A stretch of DNA of 12,940 bases from Caldithrix sp964532875 (GTDB taxonomy: Bacteria; Calditrichota; Calditrichia; Calditrichales; Calditrichaceae): positions 1 to 12,940 of the forward strand of contig CAZHIZ010000096.1 of assembly GCA_964532875.1 (NCBI GenBank), given 5' to 3'. Below the pieces are notes generated by a model, which saw only the letters and a list, made by a program, of their open reading frames with translations, ran no database searches and was not told where the DNA came from. Both the position numbers and the translations under genes were made by a program. This document shows positions 1-6,833 of this stretch, piece after piece. Position 1 is the stretch's first letter. Each line of letters starts with the position of its first letter.

Positions 1-896
1 TGAATGTATTCGAATAATTTATTGGGCAGGGCGTGATAATAACTTAGTCCCTTTCCCGAAATAACCGTAAAACCGAAATCCGCACCGGCGGTGTATTTTG
101 GCAAGTCCTGAAACGGAAGCAAACCGGTGAAAATAACCCGCGATTCCATTCCGTATTCCCGGGCCAACCGTTTTAGTTCGTTTAACAACGGTCCGTCGCC
201 GACAAAAACCAAAGTCACCTTATCGACCTGACGGCAGGCAGCCAAAATTTCCCGCAAGCCGCGGCCTTCGAATAGCATTCCCTGATAAATGGCGATTTTG
301 TGGTCGGCCGGAATGCCATAGCTCCGACGTAAAAAGTTCGATGGAGTAAGCGGGCGATACTCCGGAATGTTCCGCACATACCCGTAAACCTTCAGAGACG
401 GATAAAGTTTTTGCAAGGCCCGGGCATCGGAACGACAAACCGTAAAAGCGCCGCGACACTTTTGCAAACCGAGACGCTCGTACCAGTGCCAAAAGCGATG
501 CCGCCACGGGCGTCCGACCAATGAATTCAAACCGAATAGTAATTCCACGCTGTCATACACATAAACAATCGGGCTAAGCACATATTTCATTCGTAAAGGC
601 AACAGGGGAAGGTAATCGTAAGCGATAAACAGATCGGCTTTTTGAGGCACAAGTTTGAAAAAACTTTTGACCACAAAAACAAGAAAACGCCAAAAAGTAG
701 GCTTTACAGGTAGTTTAAGGCGCGTTACGGAAACACCTTGCCATATTGAAAGATCCAGCTCCTCATGATAGGCAGCTAAAATCCGAACGTCGAATCCTTT
801 TTTGGCAAGCGTTTGAGTTTTGCGGAAAAGATTGGCTTCGTATCGCAAATCGGAAATGGTTACAATCCACACACAGGGCTTTTTTTCTGAATTCAA
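1..896 (-). CDS. GT4-type glycosyltransferase, 3'-truncated by window edge
   Basis: This is a retaining GT-B (GT4) glycosyltransferase, expected to move a sugar from a nucleotide-sugar donor onto a glycan or lipid-linked acceptor at the cytoplasmic membrane. 298 codons are visible without a stop and the C-terminus lies beyond base 1. Visible signatures are a Rossmann-like N-terminal half starting CVWIVTISD, YDSVELLF near residue 114, YQGMLFEGRGLREIL near 204 (donor-domain start), FVGDGPLL near 231, and YYHALPNKLFEYI at the cut end. The last matches the ALPxKxFEY region that precedes the nucleotide-binding glutamate of GT4 enzymes. Roughly 70-80 residues should be missing. The start is TTG: AAGGAG lies 9 bases upstream and an in-frame TAG lies just before it, while the first in-frame ATG is far inside the conserved domain. 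The start overlaps the stop of a possible small ORF, so it may be coupled to the upstream YbjQ/anti-sigma/sigma operon. Donor and acceptor cannot be told from sequence. Confidence 0.88.
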   Translation of the reverse strand, partial: MNSEKKPCVWIVTISDLRYEANLFRKTQTLAKKGFDVRILAAYHEELDLSIWQGVSVTRLKLPVKPTFWRFLVFVVKSFFKLVPQKADLFIAYDYLPLLPLRMKYVLSPIVYVYDSVELLFGLNSLVGRPWRHRFWHWYERLGLQKCRGAFTVCRSDARALQKLYPSLKVYGYVRNIPEYRPLTPSNFLRRSYGIPADHKIAIYQGMLFEGRGLREILAACRQVDKVTLVFVGDGPLLNELKRLAREYGMESRVIFTGLLPFQDLPKYTAGADFGFTVISGKGLSYYHALPNKLFEYI

Positions 897-1042
897 TAGC
901 AGTATCTCCTTGAAAAACGGCTAAAATTTTGAACAAAATCCGTTACTCCAAATTTAACGTACACCTCGATCCATGGCAACCGTCGTTTTTTCATCCGCCG
1001 CTCGGCTAAAATCAGCAAAACTTTTTTGAAGGCAGCCCGCAT
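893..1042 (-). CDS. possible small basic protein, 49 aa, between YbjQ and glycosyltransferase genes
   Basis: An ATG-initiated frame of 49 codons plus TGA fills the space between the YbjQ-family gene and the glycosyltransferase almost exactly. It begins 3 bases after the YbjQ stop and its TGA overlaps the TTG start of the glycosyltransferase by four bases (TTGA). The peptide begins MRAAFKKVLLILAERR and is strongly basic, with clusters such as RRMKKRR and RFSRRY. I do not recognise a family, signal peptide or convincing membrane helix. No clear ribosome binding site precedes the ATG, so translation would depend on coupling to the YbjQ stop. The packing is what supports it. A chance open frame of 50 codons is also quite possible. 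Confidence 0.3.
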   Translation of the reverse strand: MRAAFKKVLLILAERRMKKRRLPWIEVYVKFGVTDFVQNFSRFSRRYCY

Positions 1043-1045
1043 GTT

Positions 1046-1360
1046 TTATTTCAACTTTACGGCCGTACCGTACACCAGAATTTCCGCGGCATTGGCCATG
1101 ATGTAGGATGTGGCAAAGCGAACATTAATTACGGCATCGGCCTGCATTTCCATGGCCATTTGTTTCATTCGGTCCAAAGCCTGTTCACGCGATTCGGCCA
1201 TCAATTTGGTGTATTCTTCGATCTCGCCCCCGATTAAATTCTTGATGACGGCTAACAAATCGCGTCCCAAATTGCGTGCCCGAACCGTGTTCCCTTTGAC
1301 AATGCCTAATACCTGGCTTATTTCTTTACCCGGGATCGTATCGGATGTGGAAATAATCAC
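1046..1360 (-). CDS. YbjQ/UPF0145 family protein
   Basis: This 104-residue protein spans essentially one whole YbjQ (UPF0145, 'putative heavy-metal-binding') domain. Family features seen are a short strand then GKEISQVLGIVKGNTVRARN (about 11-30), LIGGEIEEYTKL (42-53), a central helix with repeated Met, QADAVINVRF (73-82) and the closing strand EILVYGTAVKL (93-103). Members form small ring-like oligomers; the biochemical role is not established. The start is GTG, with AGGAGG 8 bases upstream. It overlaps the anti-sigma stop by four bases (GTGA), which implies translational coupling. As third gene of a sigma/anti-sigma operon it may act in the same envelope or stress response, but that is inference. 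It has no signal peptide or membrane helix, so it is probably cytoplasmic. Confidence 0.9.
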   Translation of the reverse strand: MIISTSDTIPGKEISQVLGIVKGNTVRARNLGRDLLAVIKNLIGGEIEEYTKLMAESREQALDRMKQMAMEMQADAVINVRFATSYIMANAAEILVYGTAVKLK

Positions 1361-1803
1361 CGTAAAACCCTCCTGTATTTGTCCACCCTGCGTACCATCA
1401 TTTTTTCACGAATCACGGAAATGAGCAGGATTATCAAGCCCAAAAGCAAAAGCCCGAGGCCGATTTTTTCCACGAGCGGCTCCTGCGGATTTAGAAAGAA
1501 TGTTTCAAACAGATCATAAGCAGCATAAGCCAGTAAAAGAATCGCCCCCACGCTGATTAAAATCCAACTGATTCCCCGCTCCATTCGATTGTACACATTT
1601 TGCCAATAATCGTCCCAAAACATCTCGGGTATCGGTTTGAATTTCATTTGGGAGGTCTCCTGTTTTAGTTTTTGAAACGATTCCCATTCGCGGCGACATG
1701 AGGCACACGTCTTGAGATGCTCTTCTAAGGCCTTCACCTCTTCATCACGCAATTCCTTGTCCAGATAGCCCATCATCAGTAAACGGGCTTGATCACATTT
1801 CAT
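1357..1803 (-). CDS. anti-sigma factor with zf-HC2-type zinc finger and two membrane helices
   Basis: This 148-residue protein is very likely the membrane anti-sigma factor of the sigma gene just upstream. Its N-terminal domain carries the HxxxCxxC signature (His29, Cys33, Cys36, in EEHLKTCASCRREW) typical of zinc-containing anti-sigma domains; Cys3 could be a fourth ligand. An amphipathic stretch of about 40 residues follows. Two hydrophobic segments come next, about 79-98 (ISWILISVGAILLLAYAAYD) and 113-132 (KIGLGLLLLGLIILLISVIR), then a basic tail. A hairpin of two helices would leave both ends in the cytoplasm and almost no periplasmic sensor domain, so the signal may be sensed in the membrane or by a partner. 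The start ATG overlaps the sigma stop (ATGA), with GGAG just upstream inside the sigma gene. The stop overlaps the YbjQ start. Confidence 0.9.
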   Translation of the reverse strand: MKCDQARLLMMGYLDKELRDEEVKALEEHLKTCASCRREWESFQKLKQETSQMKFKPIPEMFWDDYWQNVYNRMERGISWILISVGAILLLAYAAYDLFETFFLNPQEPLVEKIGLGLLLLGLIILLISVIREKMMVRRVDKYRRVLR

Positions 1804-2357
1804 ATTTCTCCTTTAAAATTTTGCAAAATTTTCAACAATCGCTTACGAGCATAATACAACCGGGACATGACGCTTCCTATGGGAATGTTCAAAACATCAG
1901 CCATCTCCTGATACGAGAAGTCATTAAAATCTTTCATCAAAATAATTTCACGATCTTTTTCATTCAAAGCATTTAACCCCTGCCATAAAAGTTTAGTTCG
2001 TTCATTTTGCTCGAACAATTGATCCGGCCGTTCACCCAAATCCGGTACGGTTGCTTCCGTATAGTCATCCATGCGCAAAAAACGTTTGTGTTGATTTACA
2101 AAATTGATGCACAAATTTTTTAAAATTCGATAGAACCAACTGTAAAAAGGGCGTGAGGGATCGTAGTCTTTTAGCGAACGATAAGCGCGATAAAAGGCCT
2201 CCTGCGACAGGTCCAGAGCATCTTCGTGATTCTTGGTAAACATCAAAGCCAGGTAATAAGCCCGTACCTTGTACTTTTCCACGATATGGCGGTACATTTC
2301 CTTATCACCACGCAAACAGGCTTCTATTGCTTCTTTGTCCGAAATTTCTGCTTTCAC
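1800..2357 (-). CDS. ECF-type (sigma-70 family) RNA polymerase sigma factor
   Basis: This is a 185-residue alternative sigma factor with only regions 2 and 4, the ECF layout. Region 2 spans about 20-91, with the core-binding motif HEDALDLSQEAFYRAYRSL (44-62) and FYSWFYRILKNLCINF (71-86). Region 4 spans about 127-177, with LNEKDREIILMKDFNDFSYQ followed by the helix-turn-helix EMADVLNIPIGSVMSRLYYA. I chose the GTG at 2357 because AAAGGG lies about 9 bases upstream and the domain begins directly after it. An in-frame GTG at 2390 would add 11 residues but has no good ribosome binding site. The gene is followed with a 4-base overlap by its presumed anti-sigma factor, so activity is probably controlled by sequestration at the membrane. 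ECF operons are often autoregulated. The exact ECF group cannot be assigned by eye. Confidence 0.93.
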   Translation of the reverse strand: MKAEISDKEAIEACLRGDKEMYRHIVEKYKVRAYYLALMFTKNHEDALDLSQEAFYRAYRSLKDYDPSRPFYSWFYRILKNLCINFVNQHKRFLRMDDYTEATVPDLGERPDQLFEQNERTKLLWQGLNALNEKDREIILMKDFNDFSYQEMADVLNIPIGSVMSRLYYARKRLLKILQNFKGEI

Positions 2358-2418
2358 AGCAACATACCCTTTTACTACAGAAAAACGCACGATTTATTCA
2401 AAGCCCTTAACAGTGTTT

Positions 2419-2443
2419 AATACGAATTCTCTCTGTTCGTATT
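2419..2443. promoter_or_regulatory. perfect 8-bp inverted repeat upstream of the sigma gene
   Basis: AATACGAA (2419-2426) and TTCGTATT (2436-2443) are perfect reverse complements around a 9-base loop. The element lies about 60 bases upstream of the sigma start codon, probably in its promoter or 5' leader. It could be an operator for a dimeric regulator or a leader hairpin. There is no U tract after it on either strand, so it does not look like a terminator. The function is not known. Confidence 0.4.
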
Positions 2444-2519
2444 TCCAGGCCAAGCCGTTGTGCTTCAACTAAACTTACAAATAATTATGGAATGGACAAA
2501 AAATATTCAAGGGGAAAGG

Positions 2520-2549
2520 TTGGCTTTATCTGCGCAAATTTTTTATCTT
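2520..2549 (+). promoter_or_regulatory. candidate sigma-70-like promoter for the dehydrogenase gene
   Basis: TTGGCT (2520-2525) and TATCTT (2544-2549) are 18 bases apart and lie about 100 bases upstream of the dehydrogenase start. Each hexamer matches the vegetative consensus at four of six positions. In AT-rich intergenic DNA such matches arise by chance, and FCB-group promoters may use different motifs, so this is weak. Confidence 0.25.
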
Positions 2550-2645
2550 TAAGATGACCCGATTACGTGCCGTCGGGAAATTTGTTTTCATAAAAAAAAG
2601 CAGCCTTTGAGATTTAAAGAGAATCAAAAAGCAAAAGGAGTTATT

Positions 2646-3419
2646 ATGCTTAAAGGGAAAATTGCATTAATTACCGGAGCCAGCAGCGGCATCGGCAGGG
2701 CAACCGCTCTGGTTTTGGCCCGTGAAGGTTGTAACGTTATTTTAACCGGCCGGCGTGCCGAGCGCCTGCAACAAGTGGGAGAAGAGATTAAACATCGCTA
2801 CCAGAGAGACTATCTGACACTGCCTTTTGATGTGCGAAACCGTCAGGCTGTGGAATCCGCCATTGCCGGTCTGCCCGAAAATTGGCAAAAAATCGATATT
2901 TTAATCAACAACGCCGGCCTGGCCAGAGGACTCTCCAAAATTCACGAAGGCGAAATCGATGACTGGGAACAAATGATCGATACCAATATCAAAGGACTGT
3001 TGTATGTTACCCGGGCCGTTGTTCCGGGCATGGTAAAGCGGGGCCGCGGTGACGTGGTCAACATCGGTTCCATTGCCGGGCACGAGGTGTATCCGGGCGG
3101 GAATGTCTATTGCGCCACCAAGCATGCCGTCGATGCCCTGACCAAGGGTTTACGCATCGATTTGGTCGATACGCCCATTCGGGTTTCCAGTGTGGATCCG
3201 GGCCTGGTTGAAACGGAATTCAGCATTGTGCGCTTTAAAGGCGATACGGAACGCGCCAAAAATGTTTATCGTGGTTTGCAACCATTAACCGGTGAAGACA
3301 TCGCCGAAACCATCCTCTTTATCGTCACGCGACCCGCGCATGTGCAAATTGCCGACGTGGTCATCTTTCCCACGGCCCAGGCTTCGGGCACGATTGTGCA
3401 TCGCGCTTCCGCTCGATAG
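2646..3419 (+). CDS. YdfG-like NADP-dependent short-chain dehydrogenase/reductase
   Basis: This is a classical SDR oxidoreductase of 257 residues, the usual length. It has the cofactor motif TGASSGIG (10-17), the structural motif INNAG (87-91), the active-site tetrad Asn114, Ser142, Tyr155 and Lys159 (YCATK), and the PGLVETEF element after the active site. Arg36-Arg37 (LTGRR) after the second strand favour NADP(H). The stretches DWEQMIDTNIKGLLYVTRAV, GGNVYCATK and EFSIVRFKGD closely resemble E. coli YdfG, an NADP-dependent 3-hydroxy acid (serine/allo-threonine) dehydrogenase that also reduces malonic semialdehyde. The same reaction is likely but the substrate is unproven. The start ATG has AAAAGGAG 5 bases upstream; an in-frame TTG further upstream is less likely. 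It is a single-gene unit with a probable terminator about 45 bases after its stop. Confidence 0.93.
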   Translation: MLKGKIALITGASSGIGRATALVLAREGCNVILTGRRAERLQQVGEEIKHRYQRDYLTLPFDVRNRQAVESAIAGLPENWQKIDILINNAGLARGLSKIHEGEIDDWEQMIDTNIKGLLYVTRAVVPGMVKRGRGDVVNIGSIAGHEVYPGGNVYCATKHAVDALTKGLRIDLVDTPIRVSSVDPGLVETEFSIVRFKGDTERAKNVYRGLQPLTGEDIAETILFIVTRPAHVQIADVVIFPTAQASGTIVHRASAR

Positions 3420-3461
3420 TCTCTGCTAACGGGCATTTACATTCCTTTGCGCCGAACCTTT

Positions 3462-3501
3462 AGGGGGATGGAGCTGTGAAGCGCAGCCCATTCCCCTTTT
3501 T
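3462..3501 (+). terminator. probable rho-independent terminator of the dehydrogenase gene
   Basis: An imperfect GC-rich stem, GGGGATGGAGCTG (3464-3476) against CAGCCCATTCCCC (3484-3496), with a 7-base loop is followed directly by TTTTT. It lies about 45 bases after the dehydrogenase stop. The stem has internal mismatches, so strength is uncertain. It also begins a run of further hairpins and may be part of a larger structured element. Confidence 0.55.
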
Positions 3502-3511
3502 ACGATGTAAA

Positions 3512-3658
3512 GATCGGCAATTCGTTGCCGAATCAGCCCGAATAACTTGCTTTTTGCCGACTTGGAAAGTATCTTGATTCCAAGTAAGAACGGAATGTCT
3601 TTGCGCATTTGTCTCATCTTACTTTCTCGGCAAGTCTTTAATTTCCTGCGAGACAAAT
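3512..3658. repeat. cluster of three perfect inverted repeats
   Basis: Three hairpin-forming repeats follow one another. CGGCAA-TTCG-TTGCCG (3515-3530) is extended by GAT/ATC with one bulged A. CTTGGAA/TTCCAAG has a 10-base loop (3561-3584). ATTTGTCTC (3607-3615) is a perfect 9-bp match to GAGACAAAT (3650-3658) across 34 bases. Such density outside genes suggests a structured RNA or a dispersed repeat element. I do not recognise an Rfam family and cannot test for further copies. Confidence 0.5.
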
Positions 3659-3764
3659 ATTTTTCCTCTCCGGGTTTTTAAAACGCATTTTATTCCCTGA
3701 CTAAAGTTCTGCAGCAAAAAATTCGATTATTACGGGAGATGTGGGCAAAATAAAGAGACATGGT

Positions 3765-6700
3765 ATGAAAGATTCTACGAAACATTCCCCGCCCGATGGC
3801 CAGATATTTAATGACGAGAGAGTATTTCGTACCTTGTTTGATGCCTTACCCGACGCCGTTTTGATCCACCCTTTGCTCAAAAGAGGCTTTGGCCGCTTTT
3901 TGGAAGTCAATCAACATGCTTGCCGCTATTACGGATATTCTCACGATGAATTTTTACAACACACCATCAAAGATCTGGTGGTTCCTTCCGATATTTGGTC
4001 CCGTAAAGCCACGAAAATCAAAAAACATTTGTTACAAAACGGGCACATCGTTTTTGAGGCCCAACATCGGGCCAAAGACGGGCGTTTGCTTGAGGTTGAA
4101 ATACAATCACAAATCGTCGAGCTTAACGGGCAGAAAGTCATCTTTTCCGTTTGTAAAGATATCAGCAAACGCCGACGCCAGCAGATGCTCATTAATCGGG
4201 CCAAAGAAACGGCCGAACATTATTTGAATCTCTCCGCGGAACTTATCGTGGCACTGGATCCCAAAGGTAGAATTACTTTTCTGAACGAAAGCGGTCATAA
4301 ATTATTGGGATATCCCGCAAATACATTGGTCGGTAAGAACTGGTTTACAACCTGCATTCCGTTGCGCATTCGCCACCAGGTGCGTAAAGTATTTAAACAA
4401 TTAATGCTGGGAAAAGTGCAGAATGTTTCGGATTATTTGAATCCCGTTCTCACCAAAGACGGAGCGGAACGAATCGTTTTATGGCATAATAGCCTGTTAA
4501 AAGACGAAGACGGAAAAATTATCGGTACCATTAGTTCGGGAAAAGACATTACGGATTTACGCCGCACCGAACTAGCCTTAAAGGAAAGTGAGGCCCGCTA
4601 TCGCTCATTATTCGAAAATTCTCCGGTTGCTCTCTGGGAAGAAGACCTGACAGATATGGTCCATTATTTGCAGCACCTAATAAAAACCCGCATACCCGAT
4701 CGAAACATACACCAATTTTTAACTCAGCATCCGGAAGAATTTCAGGAACTTGTGAAGCGCATCAAAATTTTGCGCATTAACCAGGCTACCCTTCAACTGC
4801 ATGAGGCACAAACGTCGCAGCAGGTTATTGAAAACCTGGAACATTTTTTTACCGAAGACTTTTACGAAATCTTTAAAGACGAATTGCAGGCCATTGTCGA
4901 CGGCAAAGATGATTTTACCTGTGAAGAACGCATTCGTACTCTTTCCGGAGCCATAAAAACAATTCGTTTAAAGTTCACGTTATTGCGGCCTCAGGGCCAT
5001 ACCTCATCCAAATATATCGGTTTAATAGCCACCATGGATATTACCGATCTAAAAAAAGCCCACTCCGAAATCGAGCGCTCCCACGCCCGCCTTGCCATCT
5101 TGCACGAATTGGACAAAGCCGTTCTGGAAGCGCATTCCGTAAGCGAAATTTCGAATGCGGCTTTGGACAAATTGCAACGCATCATTCCCGCCGATCGTTT
5201 AAGCCTTTTGGTTTTAACGGATGAATCGCGCAATGCCGTCTTGTTTGCCCGTGGCCTTTTGCAAGAAGAATTGGGACAGGGTAAAATCTTTTCTAAGACG
5301 ATGGTATTGCCTCAATACAAAGACTTAAAGACGAAACGGCTTACCATCATTTCAGGCCAAAGAGCTCCGCGAAAACTCAACAAAATCATGAGCCGTCTTT
5401 CGCAGGCCGGATTAAAAACCATTCTTAATATTCCCATAATGGCCCACGGAGAGTTGTTGGGAGCTTTAAATTTTGCCTCCCGAAAGCCAAATGCATTTTC
5501 CAATTGGGAAATCCAGATGGGAGAAGAAGTTGCCGATGTTTTGGGAATTGCCATTGAACAGGCCCGCTTGCATGAAACTATTAAACAACACGCCCTGGCC
5601 GTGGAAGACAGTTTACACGAATTGCAGCAAATTCATAAATTGAGTACGGCGCTTTCCGGATTACAAACCGTGCGCAAAGTCGCCGAAGAGACCACTGCAA
5701 TCTTTCGCCAAGCGTTATCGGCCGATATCGTTTTGTTCTATTTAAAGCGAGACAACATCTTAAAATTAATCGCTCGCCGTCCACTCAAAAGCGTGATGCC
5801 AAATTTACGTGTGGACCATTTCAAAGTAGGTGAATGTTTGTGCGGCTTAGCGGCCGAATCGGGTAAGAGTGTGTTTTCCAAAGATATCCGCAGAGATAAA
5901 CTATGTACGCGCAATGAATGCAAACAATCCGGCATCCATTCGTATGCCGCCATTCCCTTAATTGTTCATGGCAACATATTGGGAATTATCGGATTAGCTT
6001 CTCAAACACCACGGGATTTTTCCATTCAAAAATCGTTTTTGGAAACTCTGGCCAACGAAGCGGCCTTGGGTTTGCAAAACGCAATGCTACTGGAAGAATT
6101 GCGACGCTACGAAAACGAATTGGAAAAACGCATTGCGCGGCGTACAGCCCAATTGCTTGAAGCAAACAAAGAGTTGGAATCGTTCTCCTATTCCGTTTCG
6201 CACGATTTACGTGCCCCTTTAAGGGCAATTGACGGCTTTTCCAGAATTTTAGCCGAAGATTACGGCACGGCATTGGATGACGAGGCCCGGCGTCTCATCG
6301 GAGTAATCCGTAAAAACACGCAACACATGGGGCAATTGATTGATGATTTATTGGCTTTCTCCCGTACCAGCCGCCAGCCTCTTCATCCCTCCAAAATTAA
6401 TATGAACGATTTAGCCAAAGCCATTTATTACGAATTGACCGATGAGAACCAACGGAAGACCATAACTTTTAAGCTTCATCCCTTACCGCAAATCACGGGT
6501 GATGCTTCCCTGCTGCGCCAGGTTTGGCACAATCTGCTTGGCAATGCCCTTAAATTTTCGCAAAAGCAAAAAAATCCGCACATCGAAATCGGTTTTATTG
6601 ACCATCCGGATTCGGTAGTTTACTACGTAAAAGACAACGGTGTTGGCTTCGATATGCAATATGCGCATAAGTTGTTTCAAATTTTTCAGCGTTTACATTC

Positions 6701-6833
6701 CTCGGATGAATTCGAAGGCACGGGCGTCGGCCTCTCCATAGTACAACGCATCATCAATCGGCACAGGGGACGCGTCTGGGCCGAGGCTAAACGCAATGCG
6801 GGCGCAACGTTCTACTTTTCTTTGCCCAAATAA
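3765..6833 (+). CDS. soluble PAS-PAS-PAS-GAF-GAF sensor histidine kinase
   Basis: A 1022-residue sensor kinase that should autophosphorylate and pass phosphate to a receiver, plausibly the Rcp1-like regulator downstream. The domains in order are PAS (about 18-135), PAS (150-265), an extended PAS variant (276-430, SLFENSPVALWEEDLTD to IGLIATMDIT), GAF1 (445-603), GAF2 (620-775), a coiled coil, HisKA with His813 in SVSHDLRAPL, and HATPase_c (about 915-1020). The ATPase domain has an N box (WHNLLGNALKF, Asn923/Asn927), KDNGVGF (Asp957), FQIFQRLH, and EGTGVGLSI. No signal peptide or membrane helix is seen, so it is cytoplasmic and senses a diffusible, redox or protein signal. GAF2 carries four cysteines (691, 693, 714, 719) in a CxC...CxxxxC pattern. 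The ATG at 3765 has AAAGAG 7 bases upstream. The in-frame GTG at 3741 has GGGAG too close, so it is the second choice (1030 residues). The kinase core resembles phytochrome-type kinases, but no bilin-binding signature was identified. Confidence 0.93.
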   Translation: MKDSTKHSPPDGQIFNDERVFRTLFDALPDAVLIHPLLKRGFGRFLEVNQHACRYYGYSHDEFLQHTIKDLVVPSDIWSRKATKIKKHLLQNGHIVFEAQHRAKDGRLLEVEIQSQIVELNGQKVIFSVCKDISKRRRQQMLINRAKETAEHYLNLSAELIVALDPKGRITFLNESGHKLLGYPANTLVGKNWFTTCIPLRIRHQVRKVFKQLMLGKVQNVSDYLNPVLTKDGAERIVLWHNSLLKDEDGKIIGTISSGKDITDLRRTELALKESEARYRSLFENSPVALWEEDLTDMVHYLQHLIKTRIPDRNIHQFLTQHPEEFQELVKRIKILRINQATLQLHEAQTSQQVIENLEHFFTEDFYEIFKDELQAIVDGKDDFTCEERIRTLSGAIKTIRLKFTLLRPQGHTSSKYIGLIATMDITDLKKAHSEIERSHARLAILHELDKAVLEAHSVSEISNAALDKLQRIIPADRLSLLVLTDESRNAVLFARGLLQEELGQGKIFSKTMVLPQYKDLKTKRLTIISGQRAPRKLNKIMSRLSQAGLKTILNIPIMAHGELLGALNFASRKPNAFSNWEIQMGEEVADVLGIAIEQARLHETIKQHALAVEDSLHELQQIHKLSTALSGLQTVRKVAEETTAIFRQALSADIVLFYLKRDNILKLIARRPLKSVMPNLRVDHFKVGECLCGLAAESGKSVFSKDIRRDKLCTRNECKQSGIHSYAAIPLIVHGNILGIIGLASQTPRDFSIQKSFLETLANEAALGLQNAMLLEELRRYENELEKRIARRTAQLLEANKELESFSYSVSHDLRAPLRAIDGFSRILAEDYGTALDDEARRLIGVIRKNTQHMGQLIDDLLAFSRTSRQPLHPSKINMNDLAKAIYYELTDENQRKTITFKLHPLPQITGDASLLRQVWHNLLGNALKFSQKQKNPHIEIGFIDHPDSVVYYVKDNGVGFDMQYAHKLFQIFQRLHSSDEFEGTGVGLSIVQRIINRHRGRVWAEAKRNAGATFYFSLPK

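Larger units (their letters stand above)
2358..2645. other. divergent intergenic region between sigma operon and dehydrogenase gene
   Basis: These 288 bases separate two divergently transcribed units and should hold both promoters. On the minus strand TTGAAT (2505-2510) and CATAAT (2484-2489) are 15 bases apart, a short spacing for a vegetative promoter. An autoregulated ECF promoter could instead be present, but its consensus is unknown to me. The region also holds an 8-bp inverted repeat (2419-2443) and a plus-strand promoter candidate, each listed separately. No further gene is convincing. Confidence 0.5.
3420..3764. other. gene-free region of 345 bases, rich in inverted repeats
   Basis: No credible gene is visible here. 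A minus-strand open frame (3426-3656) exists but looks like a by-product of the repeats. The stretch contains four inverted repeats in a row: an imperfect stem at 3462-3501, CGGCAA/TTGCCG around TTCG at 3515-3530, CTTGGAA/TTCCAAG at 3561-3584, and ATTTGTCTC/GAGACAAAT at 3607-3658. The last hundred bases (3660-3764) are AT-rich and should hold the promoter and leader of the kinase gene; I see no clear promoter hexamers. Confidence 0.6.

Noticed and set aside
220..507. Minus-strand 95-codon open frame with ATG
   Set aside because: It is an out-of-frame shadow of the glycosyltransferase, whose own frame shows clear GT4 motifs across the same bases.
3426..3656. Minus-strand open frame of 76 codons in the gene-free region
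   Set aside because: It covers almost exactly the inverted-repeat cluster, has a TTG start without a ribosome binding site, an odd basic composition and no family I recognise. It would also run through the terminator stem. More likely a by-product of the structured DNA.
3741..3764. Earlier GTG start for the first kinase
   Set aside because: Its GGGAG is only two to three bases away, too close for good initiation, and the extra eight residues carry no domain. It is kept as an alternative only.
5820..5935. Bilin-binding phytochrome GAF in the first kinase
   Set aside because: The kinase core and the Rcp1-like partner suggest phytochrome kinship, but I see no PHY domain or the typical bilin-attachment context. 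The cysteines fit a CxC...CxxxxC cluster instead.
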